Below are positions 12,201 to 23,024 of a DNA stretch of 60,000 nt, piece by piece (position 1 is the first letter of the stretch; every line of letters starts with the position of its first letter). The notes under the pieces are model-generated. The model did not search any database. It had not been told where the DNA came from and worked only from the letters and a program-made list of their open reading frames with translations. The stretch is from Nymphaea colorata (Eukaryota > Streptophyta > Magnoliopsida > Nymphaeales > Nymphaeaceae): NCBI RefSeq assembly GCF_008831285.2, contig NC_045144.1:16295858-16355857 (forward strand), given 5' to 3'. The position numbers were made by a program, and so were the translations under genes.

Positions 12201-14337
12201 ATTCTTAAAGACCCATGAAAACCTGATGCATAGAACAGATTTAGCTCTTTCACATAAGGATTTTAAGATTAACAGTGTTAGGTTTTCATGATTCAAAAGA
12301 TCTCATGTAGAAGTTGGATTTTCATTATTTTCTCTATTTATATGTTACTCATCATTCTGCATCCACTTGTGCAGTTAGACTTTTGAAAAAAAAAACACTA
12401 AATGTACTAGATGGCCCAAATGGTAAGATGGTTGGGTACACATATGCACCTCATCTGGAACTCAATTTTCAGGTACATCTTCACAAACAAACCACCAGGA
12501 AGTGGTCCCCATGCCCAAACTCTAACAATTAGCAAAAGTGATGCTTGGCCATTGTATAGAAATTTATAGGTCATTTAAGTCCAGACCACTGAATTAAACC
12601 ATTATAAAATCTGATTGGTATATCCAAGATCATGACTTTTAGTTTGGTGCATAGGTTTCTAGAAATCAAGCTCATATTGTGTAGTAAATTTTCTGGAAGT
12701 AGATAAAGTTGGGCATAGAAGTACATCTAAAGTATGCTAAACTTGAGTGTATATATAATATATATATTGGGAATGATTATTAGCATGCTCAAAAAGAAAC
12801 TCAGGAAAATACAATACTGTCCTTTTGGGAAGGGATTAATATGGAACTAGCATACTTAGAAGGTAAAAAGAAATCAAAGAAAAAGTTGCCGTTCAGCATG
12901 AATCACGTAAGAAATGTACTCACCATAAGAACTCATTGCAAGGGAGAGTACAGGATTGCGGTGTGCTTGCCACGTAAGAAATTCTCTAAATGGACTCTTA
13001 TCAGAACTATCTGGATTGATCTTCCAGGACCTGATCTTTCCATCCTTGTGGCCACTCCAAATAAGTCCGTTTGCAGGATCAACAACCAAGCATAGGGTAG
13101 GTGCTGTTCGAGCAGATTCACAGAAGGGAACTGTCTGCTCATCCCCTTTTATATTGGTGCCTTCTTCCGTGAACATATCATTAAGGTTCCAGAATCTAAT
13201 CCCAGATTCATGCCCAGCCCATAGCTGACCTTGTATGCAAGTTATATTTCTCAGGAAACGTCCTGTCTGGGTTTCTCGCAAAGGATGTGGTCTCAATTCG
13301 AATGAACCAGGGCGATTAGGGTGAATTGCTGCTCTCACAGGAAGCTTAAATATCCCTGTTCCTCCTCCAGCACCAACAAATTCAGGCAAGCTCAAGGCAT
13401 TAGGATTCTGAGTAGCATCTTTCTCTGCAAATGGATTCTCAAATGCAATTTCATCATTTACAGCATATGACTCACTTCTGCTCCTTTCTGAGTGGCCCAT
13501 ATGTCTGGGGCCCTTCTCATCAAGGCTATGCTTTCTCCACACATTTCTCTTTCCCTGGGGAATCAACTCATTGCTAGCACAGCCGGAACCCAGCTGCTGG
13601 CTATAGGAAGACGTCTTCCTATGAGCAGGCAAATAATTAAATGGTGTAATTCTGTCCTCATCATGAAGATCCCCTTTTTCCTTCGCAGGAGCTTCTTCTC
13701 CTGTGCCTTCTCCTGAGCATGAAGACCCGCCAGGCTGTTCCAGCCACTCAACAGAATCAGATTGAGATGCTATAGATGAAAACGATGATCTCTGATTAGT
13801 AGCTTCATGATCGCTGGTCCTGATAGCATCAGGCGATGAGCCATAACCTCTATGGTGATCTGAAGATCGAGACGCCGGTTTATCCAATGATGACTGGGAG
13901 TTATCAAGAATCGAAAGGGAAGAAGCTTGGTTTGTTATCTCTGTATGCAACACGTCTTCATTGTCCAGAATGCTGGGTAATGGTGGCTGAAAAGGGGGGT
14001 GCGGTGCAGATAAGAAAGCATCGAGCGTACTGAAAGAGGGCTGGAATAGATTTTCTTCATCGCCTGATTGGTTCTCCATTGGATTAGCGAATTGGAAACT
14101 GCAACCATCCTTAGATCTCCGATGGGCACTTTTGGATTCGAACGAGGACGTACTGGACGGCGTATTGGGGGCACTGTTGCGGCGTCCGGAGCTGCTCAAT
14201 CTGTCCTCAGTAATCGTTCTCTGCTGGGAAGCTTGTACGGGTTCATTCCAAGTTTGCGCCGAGAATTCTTCGTTTCCATCATCCCCAAAATCTATCAAAG
14301 ACGGAAGTGAAGATTTTCGAGGAAAGGATTCTGCCAT
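3003..14337 (-). CDS. IP5P13: WD40-repeat inositol polyphosphate 5-phosphatase
   Basis: This enzyme removes the 5-phosphate from inositol polyphosphates and phosphoinositides. Eleven coding exons on the minus strand: 14337-12924, 11718-11466, 11300-10490, 7560-7436, 7312-7228, 4908-4743, 4660-4629, 4543-4276, 4116-3993, 3896-3536 and 3353-3003. All junctions are GT-AG and in frame, giving 1,329 residues, like Arabidopsis 5PTase12 and longer than 5PTase13/14 or FRA3. The order is a Ser-rich N-terminus with [10 protein letters not shown] (about 240) and RKHSLDE, then [10 protein letters not shown] before WD40 repeats (about 355-770), the IPPc catalytic domain (about 772-1107) and a C-terminal tail. 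Catalytic motifs seen are [55 protein letters not shown] and SDHKPVRC. The N-terminal motifs favour the 5PTase12/13/14 group; which paralogue it is cannot be told, so the symbol is approximate. The start is the first in-frame ATG. Exon 7 is a 32-nt microexon and the least certain. Confidence 0.93.
4909..7227 (-). other. Intron 5 of the 5-phosphatase gene
   Basis: This 2.3-kb intron is bounded by a GTATGT donor and a CAG acceptor on the minus strand. It contains a (GA)n microsatellite at about 5812-5850 and T/A-rich sequence. An open frame on the plus strand at 6385-6804 has no recognisable domain and unremarkable composition for AT-rich DNA, so it is treated as chance. Confidence 0.8.
5812..5850. 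repeat. (GA)n microsatellite in intron 5
   Basis: An almost uninterrupted run of GA dinucleotides, preceded by a short (AC)n run. Confidence 0.9.
8323..8586. mobile_element. Tourist/PIF-Harbinger-like MITE in intron 3
   Basis: The left end GGCAGTGTTCGGATGACA is matched by an inverted right end (TGTCATCCAAACGCC). The flanking trinucleotides TTA (8320-8322) and TCA (8587-8589) could be a decayed 3-bp target duplication typical of PIF/Harbinger elements. The interior is made of imperfect palindromes of AAAACCAGGTTTT type. There is no coding capacity. Confidence 0.55.
8718..8777. repeat. (AT)n with (ACAT)n microsatellite
   Basis: An alternating AT run is interrupted by ACATACATACAT, inside intron 3 of the 5-phosphatase gene. 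Confidence 0.9.
9209..9293. repeat. (AT)n / (ATTT)n / (ACAT)n compound microsatellite
   Basis: About 45 bp of AT is followed by ATTT and then ACAT and AC units, within intron 3. Confidence 0.9.
11719..12923 (-). other. Intron 1 of the 5-phosphatase gene
   Basis: This 1.2-kb intron has a GTGAGT donor and a TTCAG acceptor, and splits a WD40 repeat inside the SSYG/DLWSG motif. A segment at about 12405-12540 has a tRNA A-box-like start (TGGCCCAAATGG) and might be a SINE head, but no clear B box is present. The remainder is AT-rich with no gene. Confidence 0.8.
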
Positions 14338-14680
14338 CAATCAACTGGAAGAGATAAAACCAAGGGGAAAAATGAAGACGGATCAACTGGCTTCTTTCCA
14401 GTAGCCAAGGGCAACAAAAATTCCATGAACAAGGAGATCAACTAAAATGTTGAGTTAAATATGCTGACAACAACAGAAGTTAAATTGAACTCAGGGAAAG
14501 ATCCATTTATTTGGCATCTAATTCACCAACGCCGGCGCAGACACGCGCGTATAGATTCTTAACCTTGGAAAACCGCCAACAAAATTCCAAATCACCAAAA
14601 TTACCGAGTGGCAATCTCAACGATTACCATTCAAAGGAAGGAACAGTAGAAAAAGAAAAGCGCACACACACACACACACA

Positions 14681-14724
<44 letters not shown>

Positions 14725-15260
14725 CTTAACCTCTAAAGCCGCCAAAATCCATTCCAATCCCCGGGATCGCCAAAGGGAAAACGTCAAAAGAAACCATTCC
14801 CAAAAAGAAACAAACAGAACCCAATTCGAAAATGAAGCAACCAACTTATCCTCGAATTCAAAATGGCAAGAAAAAAACAAAGCAAGAACGCACAAGAAAG
14901 CCCACCTTTTCTCCTTCATGTTCAAGCTACCCCATAGAAGATCCACCAAGAGGGACAAAGCGACAAACACACACAGAAACGTGCATGTTTGGATCCAGAA
15001 AGGAAAGGAGCAACAGAGAGTGGGAGAGAGCGAGAGACAGACAGACAGAAGAGAGAGAAAAGAGAGGGGACTTGGGCTCGTGGTCAGAAAAGCCAAGCGA
15101 GGCAAGGAAGCGAAAATTTCGTGTCAAAGATGAAGAAAAGGATGGTTGGACGCTCTCGGTTGCGGTTTTGCAGGAGAAACGAAGAGATGAGCACCACCAT
15201 TACTAAGATTGACCAGACACCACTCTTTTTCCCCACAAACCCCCGATTTTTTATGGGAGG
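14338..15260 (-). promoter_or_regulatory. 5' leader and probable core promoter of the 5-phosphatase gene
   Basis: Read on the minus strand this region is strongly C/T-rich from about 15110 to 14680, the usual look of a plant 5' leader, and carries (CT)n and (GT)n microsatellites. A CCCATAAAAAA sequence at about 15247-15257 (minus strand) is a plausible TATA box. Several short upstream ATGs lie in the leader; whether an intron removes them cannot be told by eye. Confidence 0.4.
14662..14721. repeat. (CA)n and (GA)n microsatellite in the leader
   Basis: CA dinucleotides (about 14662-14680) are followed by GA dinucleotides (about 14684-14721), upstream of the 5-phosphatase start. On the minus strand they would give a GT/CT-rich 5' UTR. 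Confidence 0.9.
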
Positions 15261-16991
15261 GGTTGGAGTGAATTCGTCAAACGATCTGCAGGCCTCGTGT
15301 TTTAACTGCCAACCATCGTCCTCCTGCTGGTCACCCTTTTGCGGCAACCGCCCTTCTGTCAATCTCCGATGGATTTCCTTTTCCTGTGCCCCAATTAAGA
15401 ATTGGAATCCAATATAAACTAATCTGGCAACACACCTTGATCTGGCAAGAACTGATCAAGAGTAAGCAACTTGACAACCACTACCATTCATCGAATCATC
15501 TAGAGCAGTTCAGGGCCTGCGACTCCATTATGGCAAACTCTTTTACCTTAGTTCTCTTCATTTAATTTGACCTGACATGCGTCGTACGCATGATCAATGT
15601 GATAAGAACCGAACCTTGAATCGCTGAAGTCCACAAAGTAACAAATTTGGTAAGCTAATCATATGAAAAGATTTCAAATTGTTGCCAAATTAAATTCGTA
15701 GAATAAATTTTCCAGTAGTTTAAAAATCCAAGAATGGAAATTTCTCTTCATATAAAACCTTGCAGATATGATTTTTATGTTAATTGCTATAGTTTTGAAC
15801 ACCAAAACCACACTTATATAGTTTAATTTTGTAATTATATGGATTAGATTTGTTTTTCTACGGAAAATCGAGCGATTTCCCCCCAACTATTGGTATTCAT
15901 GTAGAGTTCCATTTAGATTTCGTAGTTATTATTATCAAGTATGGCCATACAAATTTGATTTACTTGATTGATTTGACAAGAATCGACCTTTTCATGGTCG
16001 AAATTCAACTTGCAGCTTGGGTAAAGGATCTCTTGATTGTTCATTAACCAATTACTGTAGAATGAACAATGTCAGGATTTTTTTTAACAAAAAGTATCTA
16101 CCTTTTTTTTATGTTCCAACAATGTTGTTTTACATTGAAAAAGAAAAATCTAAGGGTAATTCCTTTGATCAAGCTTCGTTGAAACTTTATTATAGTTTGT
16201 TTTTATATTTACATTCTGAGAGTGCGTAACACGAATTCATTGTTAAGTTGCACAATTTGGAAATCCAATTGCCTATCATTTTAATACTATAAAATTTGAT
16301 GTCAAATATTTCCCAACATTAGCTTGGGCCTCTTAGTACTTAAAAGCAGTATCATATGAATTTGCTAGAAGGGACATGTCAACCTGATGACATTCATGGG
16401 TTGTCTTCATCAAGAGAGAGTAGTCTCTTTATTGACATTATCAAATGAAAATAACAATAAAAAAACAGAACATAATTGAACAATTGGCAGTTGGCCAATT
16501 TATGAAAAGTTTTCCTGGGAATTCAATTATTACAGTTTTCTTTGGGTCATACTCAATGCACATGCTCTTGACATCATTATGAAGCCTCTCGATCGGATGT
16601 AACCTCATCCTCATGGAAGTAATATGCAAAGTATGAACATTACAGTAAATATATTATTTTTCTGATTTTGTTCTCAAATCCATTCAGATGATGAAAATGG
16701 TAGACATTAAAATCTTAATAAAATAAATGTTTATTCTAAGATAATACCGTGTTTCAGATGTAGAAAAATATCGGGTAATTAGAATTCGATCATATGATCG
16801 AGGCATAGATCATATGCGTTTAGTATTATAATAGATGTACACATTGAGAAAAACTGAATATTCACATTTTTGGGAAAGTAGGAGAATTAATCCACTGTTT
16901 GAGTGGGAGCCAAAGTCCCGCTACGTCGTATTAGCCAATGAATGAGACCTCCAAGCCCTTCAAGTTGCACATACGACCTATCTTCTTTTAT
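15261..16991. other. Intergenic, no gene seen
   Basis: AT-rich sequence upstream of the 5-phosphatase promoter. No recognisable coding segment, RNA gene or bounded transposon was found. Confidence 0.45.
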
Positions 16992-16999
16992 GCTACATG

Positions 17000-17168
17000 C
17001 AGGGACGGACGGACGGGCCCGGCCAATGGAAAAAAAATTTACAACGAAAAAATTAAATTTTTTTAATTGCATCATGTATTTTTTGAATTTGAATTCAATT
17101 TAGTCCTACCCAAATCCAGAAGTTGAACTGTCGACCCGCTCCTAAAGAAAATCTTGCCTCCGTCACTG
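17000..17168. mobile_element. 169-bp hAT-like MITE with exact TSD
   Basis: Exact 8-bp direct repeats GCTACATG (16992-16999 and 17169-17176) bracket a segment that starts CAGGGACGGAC and ends with the inverse of CAGTGACGGA. The centre is T/A-rich with no frame. TSD length and CAG termini suggest a hAT-type origin. Confidence 0.75.
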
Positions 17169-17410
17169 GCTACATGATCATTCTAGCTATTCAAACGGTT
17201 AAAGATTGATATCTTAAGTGGATTTAGATAATTTGAAAAATATGGGCATCTTCAAAATCCATTCAAAAAGTCAAATATTATTGACTTAAAGACAAAGCTT
17301 GAGTCCAAACAATTATCGATATAGATCCTTACCGGATAATTGGGACTGTAAAACTGATCCAGATCTCATGTAAATCTAGGTTAACTAATTAAATTAATTT
17401 TGATTATGAA

Positions 17411-17579
17411 CACGGGCAGAGCTAAAAAATTTTCATGAGGGAGGCCAAATTAAAGTTTTTAAAATTTTGACATGGTTCGAAATATCATTTTTCAAAATTT
17501 TTGTATAGGACAAGTAAAATTTTCTAAAATTTACATCGTGGGGCTAGAGCCCATGCAGGCTCCCCTTGGTTCCGCCCCA
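17411..17579. mobile_element. MITE of the GGGGCGGAGC family
   Basis: The segment begins CACGGGCAGAGCTAAAAAA and ends with the inverse motif TTCCGCCCCA. The internal string AAATATCATTTTTCAAA and its surroundings recur in the copy at 49835-50028. Flanking ATTATGAA and ATCATGAT match at 6 of 8 bases and may be a decayed target duplication. Confidence 0.6.
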
Positions 17580-17879
17580 AATCATGATCTGGACAATCCT
17601 CGCGTGCTTCTTGTCAACATACAAAGGGTTGCTTTTCACCAATGTAGAAAAATGAAATTTATTGATTTCTAAATGTACTTCCATAATAGGAGAGAGGGAG
17701 AGAGAGAGATGATGGGAAAGACAAGAACCGGTCCACTTGGCCTTTAACACTCCTCAATACCCTCAGGATAACAAGGCTTGAACAAAGCAACGTTTGCTGG
17801 CTCATCTAAGTGGATCTTAAAAGATGAATTTTTCTTAAAGGATGAATTTTCTTGTTCTTTGCAAGAGAGAGAGAGAGAG

Positions 17880-18195
17880 AGAGAGAGAAGATAACTACTG
17901 AACAACAGCCTCAGTCATTTGAACCACTTAACCCAACCCTCAACCCAACTCTCCATATCATCTGGGACGGTAGTGCCCATAGGAATCAAACATGAGACAG
18001 ATTGCACACACATGTTGTAGGCCTGATCAACAAGGGAGAGGGAAGCGAGGGAGGATGTTCAACCACAACCTCTGTCGTTTGAGCCACTTAACACAACGCC
18101 TCAACCGAACTTTCAATACCATATAGGATGGTAGTACTCACAGGAATCAAACTCGAGAACATTACTCACTTGCCGCAAGCCCGGCCAGCTCACAA
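17880..18195 (-). repeat. Two diverged SINE-like units
   Basis: Two diverged copies (about 17900-18000 and 18055-18165) share the order CCACTTAAC...GGTAGT...AGGAATCAAAC. On the minus strand each contains GTTTGATTCC, a match to a tRNA-gene B box, followed by similar downstream sequence. That suggests tRNA-derived SINE copies in minus orientation. (GA)n runs flank the pair (17863-17888 and 18198-18217). Confidence 0.35.
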
Positions 18196-18725
18196 AAGAG
18201 AGAGAGAGAGAGAGAGAAAGATGTGAATGACAGATAAAATACTAGAAAGGAAAGATAAGTAGGGAAGAGAAAATCTGCCTTTGTGCTTCACCACCACTGA
18301 CACATGGATTGAAAGGGAGGAGAGAGAGGTCCACGTTATTAATTAACGCTACCAACAGCATACCCACCAAAAAAATCTCAACCAGTTGGTTAGGGACATG
18401 AAAGCCGGTTCCAATTGTTTAGGTAAAAATTTTTCCCACATCTCTTGCATAAAGTCATCACGCTTCATTATTGTATGCCTTTGGAGTGTCAACTACTGTT
18501 GGATTGCCAATCGATTGCAGCCATAAGATGCCATGATACCAGCAACAGTGACTCCCGTGGCTGTTGAATTATGAACGGCCATCATTCTGAGCCCTGAGCT
18601 GTGGCGGTTTGATTGCTCGGCAGAGCAATTCCTGACACCCAAAAGTGATCACATGGAGCACAGACCATAACTGAAAGGGTTTCTGGTTGCAGGTTTAAGC
18701 GTCAGCCATTATCTGTCACCTGTGG

Positions 18726-18919
18726 GAAATGCTTATACAGCAAAGACTATGATGAACATGCAAAGGCCTTCTAAATCTTGATAAATTTTTAGGTGCTTCT
18801 TTTTATTGAAAGAAAGATTAGAGAAATGCTTATACAGCAAAGATTAAGATGAACATGCTAAGGGCTTCTAAATGTTGATAAATTTTTAGGTGCTTCTTTT
18901 TATTGAAAGAAAAATCAGG
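18726..18919. repeat. 97-bp tandem duplication
   Basis: Two adjacent copies (18726-18822 and 18823 to about 18919) both begin GAAATGCTTATACAGCAAAG and end in TTTTTATTGAAAGAAA, with only a few differences. No coding content. Confidence 0.85.
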
Positions 18920-19258
18920 GCTAAGTCGCACGGGTACGTGTAATTTGCCAAACACCCGTATGTAGCTGTATGTAGTACGGAGACACAGGTACGTGGGTGT
19001 CGCTGGATATGGTTGTATTTTAAAACTTAAAAAGTTATATTTTTAGAGTTTAATTTTTCTTTAATTTTGGTTTTTCCTTTTCTTATTTACCTTCTACCAA
19101 GATTTTATATTTTTCTTTAAATTTCAGAATTCATGTGGATTATTATATATATATATATATATATACTTTGCATTACCTTTGTAACCAACTTGTCTAAAAT
19201 CATCGTACTCGTACATCCTTTACATACTTTGCTGTACCCGTACCCATGTGACTTACAT
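18920..19258. mobile_element. MITE of the AAGTCACATGGGTACGGG family
   Basis: The left end CTAAGTCGCACGGGTACGTG is matched by an inverted right end (GTACCCATGTGACTTA). Subterminal GTACG/CGTAC motifs are frequent and the centre is T-rich with an (AT)n run. Related ends occur at about 20611 and 57427. No target duplication was found. Confidence 0.5.
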
Positions 19259-19715
19259 TTAGAGGAACAACTGCTGGCCAGCTTTGGCAACTACTTTACA
19301 CTTAAGCTTCAATCTTATAAGAGGGGACGGGATCTTCTGTGGGTTTAAAATTACCTGGTGACATTTTGCCAACTTGGTGATGTTGACAAGTCGCTTCTCA
19401 TGAATTAATGGATCCCCCTTTGAAAGTGTTTGATAGAAGACATCATAATGTTTTAGGAATGAAGGCTTTTTGCTCCAAAACACCATCTTCTTATTGTAAT
19501 CCACATTGTATATATAATTATGTCTAGCTTTTAATTGGTAAGTTGGGGAACAACATCCATAATTCCATCATTTTTCTTGAAACAAAAACTTAATATTAAC
19601 ATATGGTTCATGCGCACAGTATGGTTCTTCTTAGCCAATTGGCTTCTTTGGATCACTAGTTGATATACTAGTTCCCGTTTAGATCCTCGTGGATATTTAG
19701 GTCGACCTTTAGAGT

Positions 19716-19779
19716 CAACATCAAAATTTTAAAACTTTAATTCGGTCTTCCTCATGAAAAATTTTTAGCTCCGCCCTAG
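19716..19779. mobile_element. Truncated inverted copy of the GGGGCGGAGC family
   Basis: The segment from TCAAAATTTTAAAACTTTAA to TTTTTAGCTCCGCCC is the reverse complement of the left end of the element at 17411. Only one terminus is present. Confidence 0.5.
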
Positions 19780-19883
19780 GTTAAGGGTGGAGTTCCATGA
19801 ACTTTCCATGCAAGAATTGTGGTTGCGTCCCCATGAGCTCCTTCTCTTCCCTTCATTCCTTTCTTTTTCAACCACCCCCACCC

Positions 19884-20076
19884 TAGTAGTGGAGATACTA
19901 TGTGACTGACTGGTGTGGGCTACTGCCCACACCAGCCCTTCAAATTCTTTATTGTGGCTAAGTTAGACCCATTCCAGCTACATGTGGTGCCTACGCGTAG
20001 GTTAGTGCCTTGCATGCACCATGAAGCCGTAGACTGGTTAGTGTTCTCCAGCTAAAATTTTCTGGCTCCACCACTG
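19884..20076. mobile_element. 193-bp MITE of the CAGTGGCGGAGCCAG family
   Basis: The right end CTGGCTCCACCACTG is the inverse of the family terminus, and the left end TAGTAGTGGAG matches it at 9 of 11 bases. CCCCACCC lies on both sides (19876-19883 and 20077-20084), though that string is low complexity. The length agrees with family members at 39044 (201 bp) and 50084 (188 bp). The palindrome GTGTGGGCTACTGCCCACAC parallels one in the 39044 copy. Confidence 0.6.
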
Positions 20077-20599
20077 CCCCACCCCCTCTTCTCTTATCTT
20101 TTCTCTCTTCCTCACTCAATACATCACCTCATTTTTGTATTGAACTTAAGAAAATGCCTCAACATTTTAAATTAAATATATCAGTTCACATTTGCTGATT
20201 CGGCATCATATTGCCTGATTTCTTGAGGTTATATTAGCTCTTATATTGCATTTGTAAGGTGCCAAGACAATGTGTATCGGCTCATGCGGGCCGATCCGTG
20301 CCGATATTAGTAGCATTGAAGGACCATGGAGACCTGAAGGACATTTTTGGCACAAACAAGCCTGCCATCCTTTATTAAGAAAAGTAATAGAGAAAAAATG
20401 ATCTAAGAAACAAAATAGGTTTTGTATAGTGAAGCAAGACTGAGCCAAGAGGAGCTAAGAAAACCAGAAGCCAAACACAAAATCTAGGTAACATCTTTGA
20501 ATGCTAATCAGCCACGGAAAACAAGAAAGTGAGGCTCATTCCTGAGTTATATGCGCCATACTAATTTTTCGTACGTCAGTATGGTTAATGATTAAAATA

Positions 20600-20985
20600 C
20601 TTTTAGTTCATACCTATGTCACATGGGTGCGGGTACGAGTACGGGGATATGGGTACAGACACGGTAATTTTTAAAATTTGCTGATACGCGGGCACGACAA
20701 ATTTTATATTATAAAAAATGATAAAAAAAATATTAAATTAATAGTCTACTCTTACAATCCCGTAAGAGAAAGTTTGTTTTATCACAAAAAATGCTGAGTA
20801 TTTGAAAGGATTGTTCATAGAAATAATTGGATGCATCACAAAAAATTGATAAAACGAAAAAAAAAATTAAATAATTTTTACTTTTTGGCATGTCCCAGCC
20901 GTGTGTCGCTGTTCGGATCCGCATGTCGACACAGATTTATGGGCTAATTTGCCGTGTCCGTGTGACATGGGTTCACACTAAAAAA
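20600..20985. mobile_element. MITE related to the AAGTCACATGGGTACGGG family
   Basis: The left part ACCTATGTCACATGGGTGCG and the right part (GTGACATGGGTTCAC) are imperfect inverted repeats, with GTACGAGTACGGGG-like subterminal motifs and an A/T-rich centre. No flanking duplication was found, so the boundaries are approximate. Confidence 0.45.
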
Positions 20986-21119
20986 GAAAACTTTTTCTAA
21001 AGACGAAATTGAAAATGAAAAAAAAGTAAAAAGACTATAGAGGAATTTCTTTTTAATAAATTATCAACATGCCTTCCCTCGTTTGGACTATGAGCCAACA
21101 TCTTGTGAGTCACCCAGCT

Positions 21120-21416
21120 AGAGGTGGGCATAGGGCCGGGCCTGGCCGGCCCATCGGGCCCGACCCGCCCCGGCCCGGTTACAATAAAATAATATTTTTA
21201 AAAATTCTAAAATAATTTTTTTAAAATATAAAATATATTTGTTAATAATAAATATATATTATTAAAATACAAAATTAAAAAAAGTATGTTTTAATCCTTA
21301 ACGAGCCAGATTGGGCCAAGCCGGGCTGACCTAGGCCCAACCCGGGCCAGGTTTTTCCCTGTCCGAACCCTGGCCCGAACCGGGCCGGGTCCCGGGCCCC
21401 CGCCAAAGATCTTCAG
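21120..21416. mobile_element. hAT-like element with GGGCCGG subterminal repeats
   Basis: The left end TAGAGGTGGGCATAGGGCC resembles known plant hAT termini (the rice nDart1 type begins TAGAGGTGGCC, from general knowledge). Both ends are crowded with GGGCCGGGCC-type motifs around an AT-rich core. The right end is degraded and no target duplication was found. It belongs with the elements at 23025 and 40461. Confidence 0.6.
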
Positions 21417-21879
21417 GGCTGCTTCGAAAACTTCGAAAACTTCGAATTTAAATTTGTGGACTTGAGATTCTCAATAATCTCAAATTACCGAACATCTTAT
21501 ATCTGAAACTATCAAACGCCCCCCTCTCTTAAGGGTTGGAACTTATCATTGTTCTTTCATATGAATCCAAATAATTGAATGGGGATTGGAAAACAGATCC
21601 GATGCAATCTGTTTCCAACTTTTAACCAGATTTATGCATGTGAAATCTATAGTTTCAAACCTGTGAATCCACATCTTGCTTGAGCTCCTATCAAATTGTA
21701 GATGGGATTTTATAAACTTAAAAAAGTTGATGAACCAAAGGTTTTGAAATTTCATAAACTTACAAAATTGTATTTGTTTTGCCCATATAAGCAAAACTAT
21801 GAAGTTACGTATTGCAGTTTCGAAATAGCTTCGGTAGTTAAGCTTGCACCAATTTAAATCATATGTTTTTAAACATTTC

Positions 21880-22276
21880 AATATATTCGATTACCAAAAA
21901 ATGGATATGGAAAAAAAAAATCTGATTAAGAAATTGGATCAGATTTGCATTTAAGAAATGTCATTTGTTCATATTCAGATTCGTATATAGAACTACATAA
22001 ATATTCGATTGGATTTAGATCAAATTTAGTTTTTAAATAAATGTCCTATAATTAATGCTGTTACGTATGAGAATCAAAACAGATTCAATTCAAAATTTGG
22101 ATTTAGATTCAAATATGAATGCAAAAAGTGGATCCGGATCGGATTCATATTGTGAAATCGGATTTCAAATTCAGATATAGTTTTTTTTTGTTCATATTCA
22201 AATCTGAATATGAAAATATCTATAAAAGCAAATAACCGTTAAGGGTATACCTGCCACGAATCCAATCAGTTGACAT
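21880..22276. repeat. Repeat family with 3' end GTTGACATCC
   Basis: A/T-rich sequence full of GGATTYAGATT/GATCCGGATC motifs ends in GTTAAGGGTATACC...CAGTTGACATCC. The same tail (GTTAAG...GTTGACATCCC) ends the sequence at 58080, and TTGACATCCCT occurs at about 36577. All three are in the same orientation. The 5' boundary is not defined. Confidence 0.45.
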
Positions 22277-23024
22277 CCAGCTTTAAGAAATAAACGTAGC
22301 CTAAATTTGTTGAGTTAAAAAGATATCTAGAAAACATAAACTGGCTGGTATGTTCTTAAGAAATTACACATTACTCGTTACATCAAAGCTTTTAAATGCC
22401 ATTCTTAGATCGGTTTAATGGACACATAGATATATGAGATTCTTAAAAAATCCAAGAGACTTTTGTTTTCTTTTCTTTTTTTTTTAATTTTGAAAAAGCA
22501 CTCCTAACTACCTTTTATTTAAAACATTTGAATTCAATCTAACATTAAATTGATAGAATATGTAGCACTTGCGCACACGGACCCCCAAAAAAATTTCTTA
22601 TTTAATTTTCTACATTTTCTGTGCAATTTTCTCATGTACACATTAGTGCCCCTTCAAAATTTAAAATTTTATACTTAATGCCCCTTGGTCTGAATCTTCT
22701 GACCCCACCATTAGAGACAATTATTACTGACATATATTTTGCCTATAAAAACAGAACAAAACGAAGAATAGATATTACTATTACAATGTTCCATTCCCTT
22801 ACCTATTGCATTTGTGCTTAATTAATTATTCCTTCCCTGAAAACCACATAGCTGGAGGTTAGGCCTCTTATCTTTTATTTATTAAAGAAGGAATGAACGT
22901 ACAATTCAACTAAAATTAACAAAAAATAACAGTGGAACAACTAATCCTAAGGAGCAATCAAGTATAGATGCCACTTCCCTAGCTAGTTCCCAGAAAATAA
23001 TATGCATAATATTTGTGCACCTTG

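Noticed and set aside
14617-15105. 162-codon minus-strand frame upstream of the 5-phosphatase start
   Set aside because: It is made mostly of Leu/Ser/Val/Cys from CT and GT microsatellites in the leader. No conserved domain; better explained as 5' UTR or leader intron.
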